Assembly: GCA_023356515.1 (NCBI GenBank)
Contig: JAKQYG010000266.1
Location: forward strand, 1-5,929
Source of the DNA: Trichodesmium sp. MAG_R04
GTDB taxonomy: Bacteria > Cyanobacteriota > Cyanobacteriia > Cyanobacteriales > Microcoleaceae
Length of the DNA: 5,929 nucleotides
Reading direction: 5' to 3'
Shown: positions 5,323-5,929 of the stretch, in pieces
Numbering within the stretch: the stretch's first letter is position 1
How the letters are laid out: every line of letters starts with the position of its first letter
Notes under the pieces: generated by a model
What the model saw: only the letters and a program-made list of their open reading frames with translations
What the model was told of the DNA's origin: nothing
Database searches by the model: none
Program-made: the position numbers and the translations under genes

Positions 5323-5929
5323 ATGAATAATTTTTTTGGATTAGACCTTAAAGAAATAATAGAACTAGCAAAAGAGCTAGAAGAAAAAGCCAAAACAGGG
5401 GAAATCAAAACTTCCTTTGATGTACAGTCTGGAACTATGAGTAATATGTCCAGAATGTCTAATATACCAAGAAGAAACCGAAGTCCTTATCAAACTCAAA
5501 CAGGACAATCTTCACAAGAAACTAATTTTACTGTTCAATCCCCAAAAACTGATGATGCAACAGAAGACAAGACTCAACAGAAAACTTCGACCAACTCATC
5601 CCCAGAAAATAAATCGAGACCTACCTTAAAAGATATTGGGGGTATGTCCGAGATAATTCAAGAGTTAAGAGAAGTTATAGAACTTCCACTGAAACGCCCA
5701 GATCTTTTATCCAAATTAGGACTTGAGCCTTCTCGTGGAGTTTTGTTAGTGGGACCACCAGGTACAGGTAAAACTCTAACCGCTAGGGCCATAGCAGAAG
5801 AACTGAAGCTAAATTATATGGCCATCAACGGGCCAGAAGTGATGAGCAAATACTATGGGGAAGCAGAAGCAAAGTTACGGGAAATTTTTGCCAAAGCCAA
5901 AAAATCTGCTCCTTGTTTGGTCTTTATAG
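5323..5929 (+). CDS. CDC48-like AAA+ ATPase, copy R, N-terminal part (cut by right edge)
   Basis: There are 202 open codons from ATG 5323 to the window edge. A short amphipathic helix (FGLDLKEIIELAKELEEKA, residues 5-23) is followed by a low-complexity Ser/Thr/Gln/Asn-rich linker (about 35-100). The AAA+ core begins at SRPTLKDIGGM, has Walker A GPPGTGKT at residues 144-151 and MSKYYGEAE at 174-182, and stops at CLVFI, just before Walker B. The YYG segment resembles pore loop 1 of CDC48/VAT proteins, which thread substrates through a hexamer. Its position after gvpF/L suggests a role in handling gas-vesicle proteins (inference). No Shine-Dalgarno is seen. The core is almost identical to copy L, while the linker differs and is longer. 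Copy R looks like the intact member of the pair. Confidence 0.9.
   Translation, partial: MNNFFGLDLKEIIELAKELEEKAKTGEIKTSFDVQSGTMSNMSRMSNIPRRNRSPYQTQTGQSSQETNFTVQSPKTDDATEDKTQQKTSTNSSPENKSRPTLKDIGGMSEIIQELREVIELPLKRPDLLSKLGLEPSRGVLLVGPPGTGKTLTARAIAEELKLNYMAINGPEVMSKYYGEAEAKLREIFAKAKKSAPCLVFI
5610..5929. repeat. Terminal inverted repeat, right arm (pairs with 1-320)
   Basis: This is the AAA+ core coding sequence of copy R, the reverse complement of the left arm with seven differences in 320 bases. The last 121 bases match without error. Confidence 0.95.

Overview
The window looks like part of a gas-vesicle region from a filamentous, AT-rich, repeat-laden cyanobacterium. The evidence is a cyanobacterial-type GvpG and GvpF/L, a GCGATCGC (HIP1) octamer, a palindromic dispersed repeat of the cyanobacterial type, a cyanobacterial-style group II intron, and much decayed non-coding DNA. 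A Trichodesmium-like genome would fit, but that is inference from style and no species is demonstrated.

Layout, left to right. (1) 1-520, minus: N-terminal half of a CDC48-like AAA+ ATPase (copy L), running off the left edge, with a 74-bp-period tandem duplication upstream. (2) 870-1037: a short unidentified open frame with a G8 tract. (3) 1140-1752: an ORF-less group II intron with clear domains V and VI. (4) 1844-2341: C-terminal fragment of an IS66-type transposase, its tail built from dispersed repeats. (5) 2359-2610, minus: intact gvpG. (6) 2786-3300: left end and internally deleted transposase relic of an IS5/IS1182-type element. (7) 3600-3826: C-terminal relic of an IS200/IS605 TnpB ending in a hairpin. 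(8) 3936-4386: mostly empty DNA. (9) 4387-5130, plus: intact gvpF/L. (10) 5323-5929, plus: N-terminal part of a second AAA+ ATPase (copy R), running off the right edge.

The arrangement is nearly a mirror. On the minus strand gvpG is followed, after mobile-element debris, by AAA copy L; on the plus strand gvpF is followed directly by AAA copy R. The last 121 bases of the window are the exact reverse complement of the first 121, and the two copies differ at 7 of the first 320 positions. Their N-terminal linkers are far more divergent. Copy L appears to have lost its ancestral start codon. This fits an inverted gene duplication with ATPase-core homogenisation by gene conversion or strong constraint, but a contig ending at both sides in one collapsed repeat must also be considered.

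Functional reading: GvpF/L and GvpG are minor proteins needed for gas-vesicle assembly. The adjacent AAA+ ATPase is a candidate assembly or remodelling factor (inference from context). The block between gvpG and gvpF is a graveyard of insertion sequences that probably split and inverted a once contiguous gvp locus.
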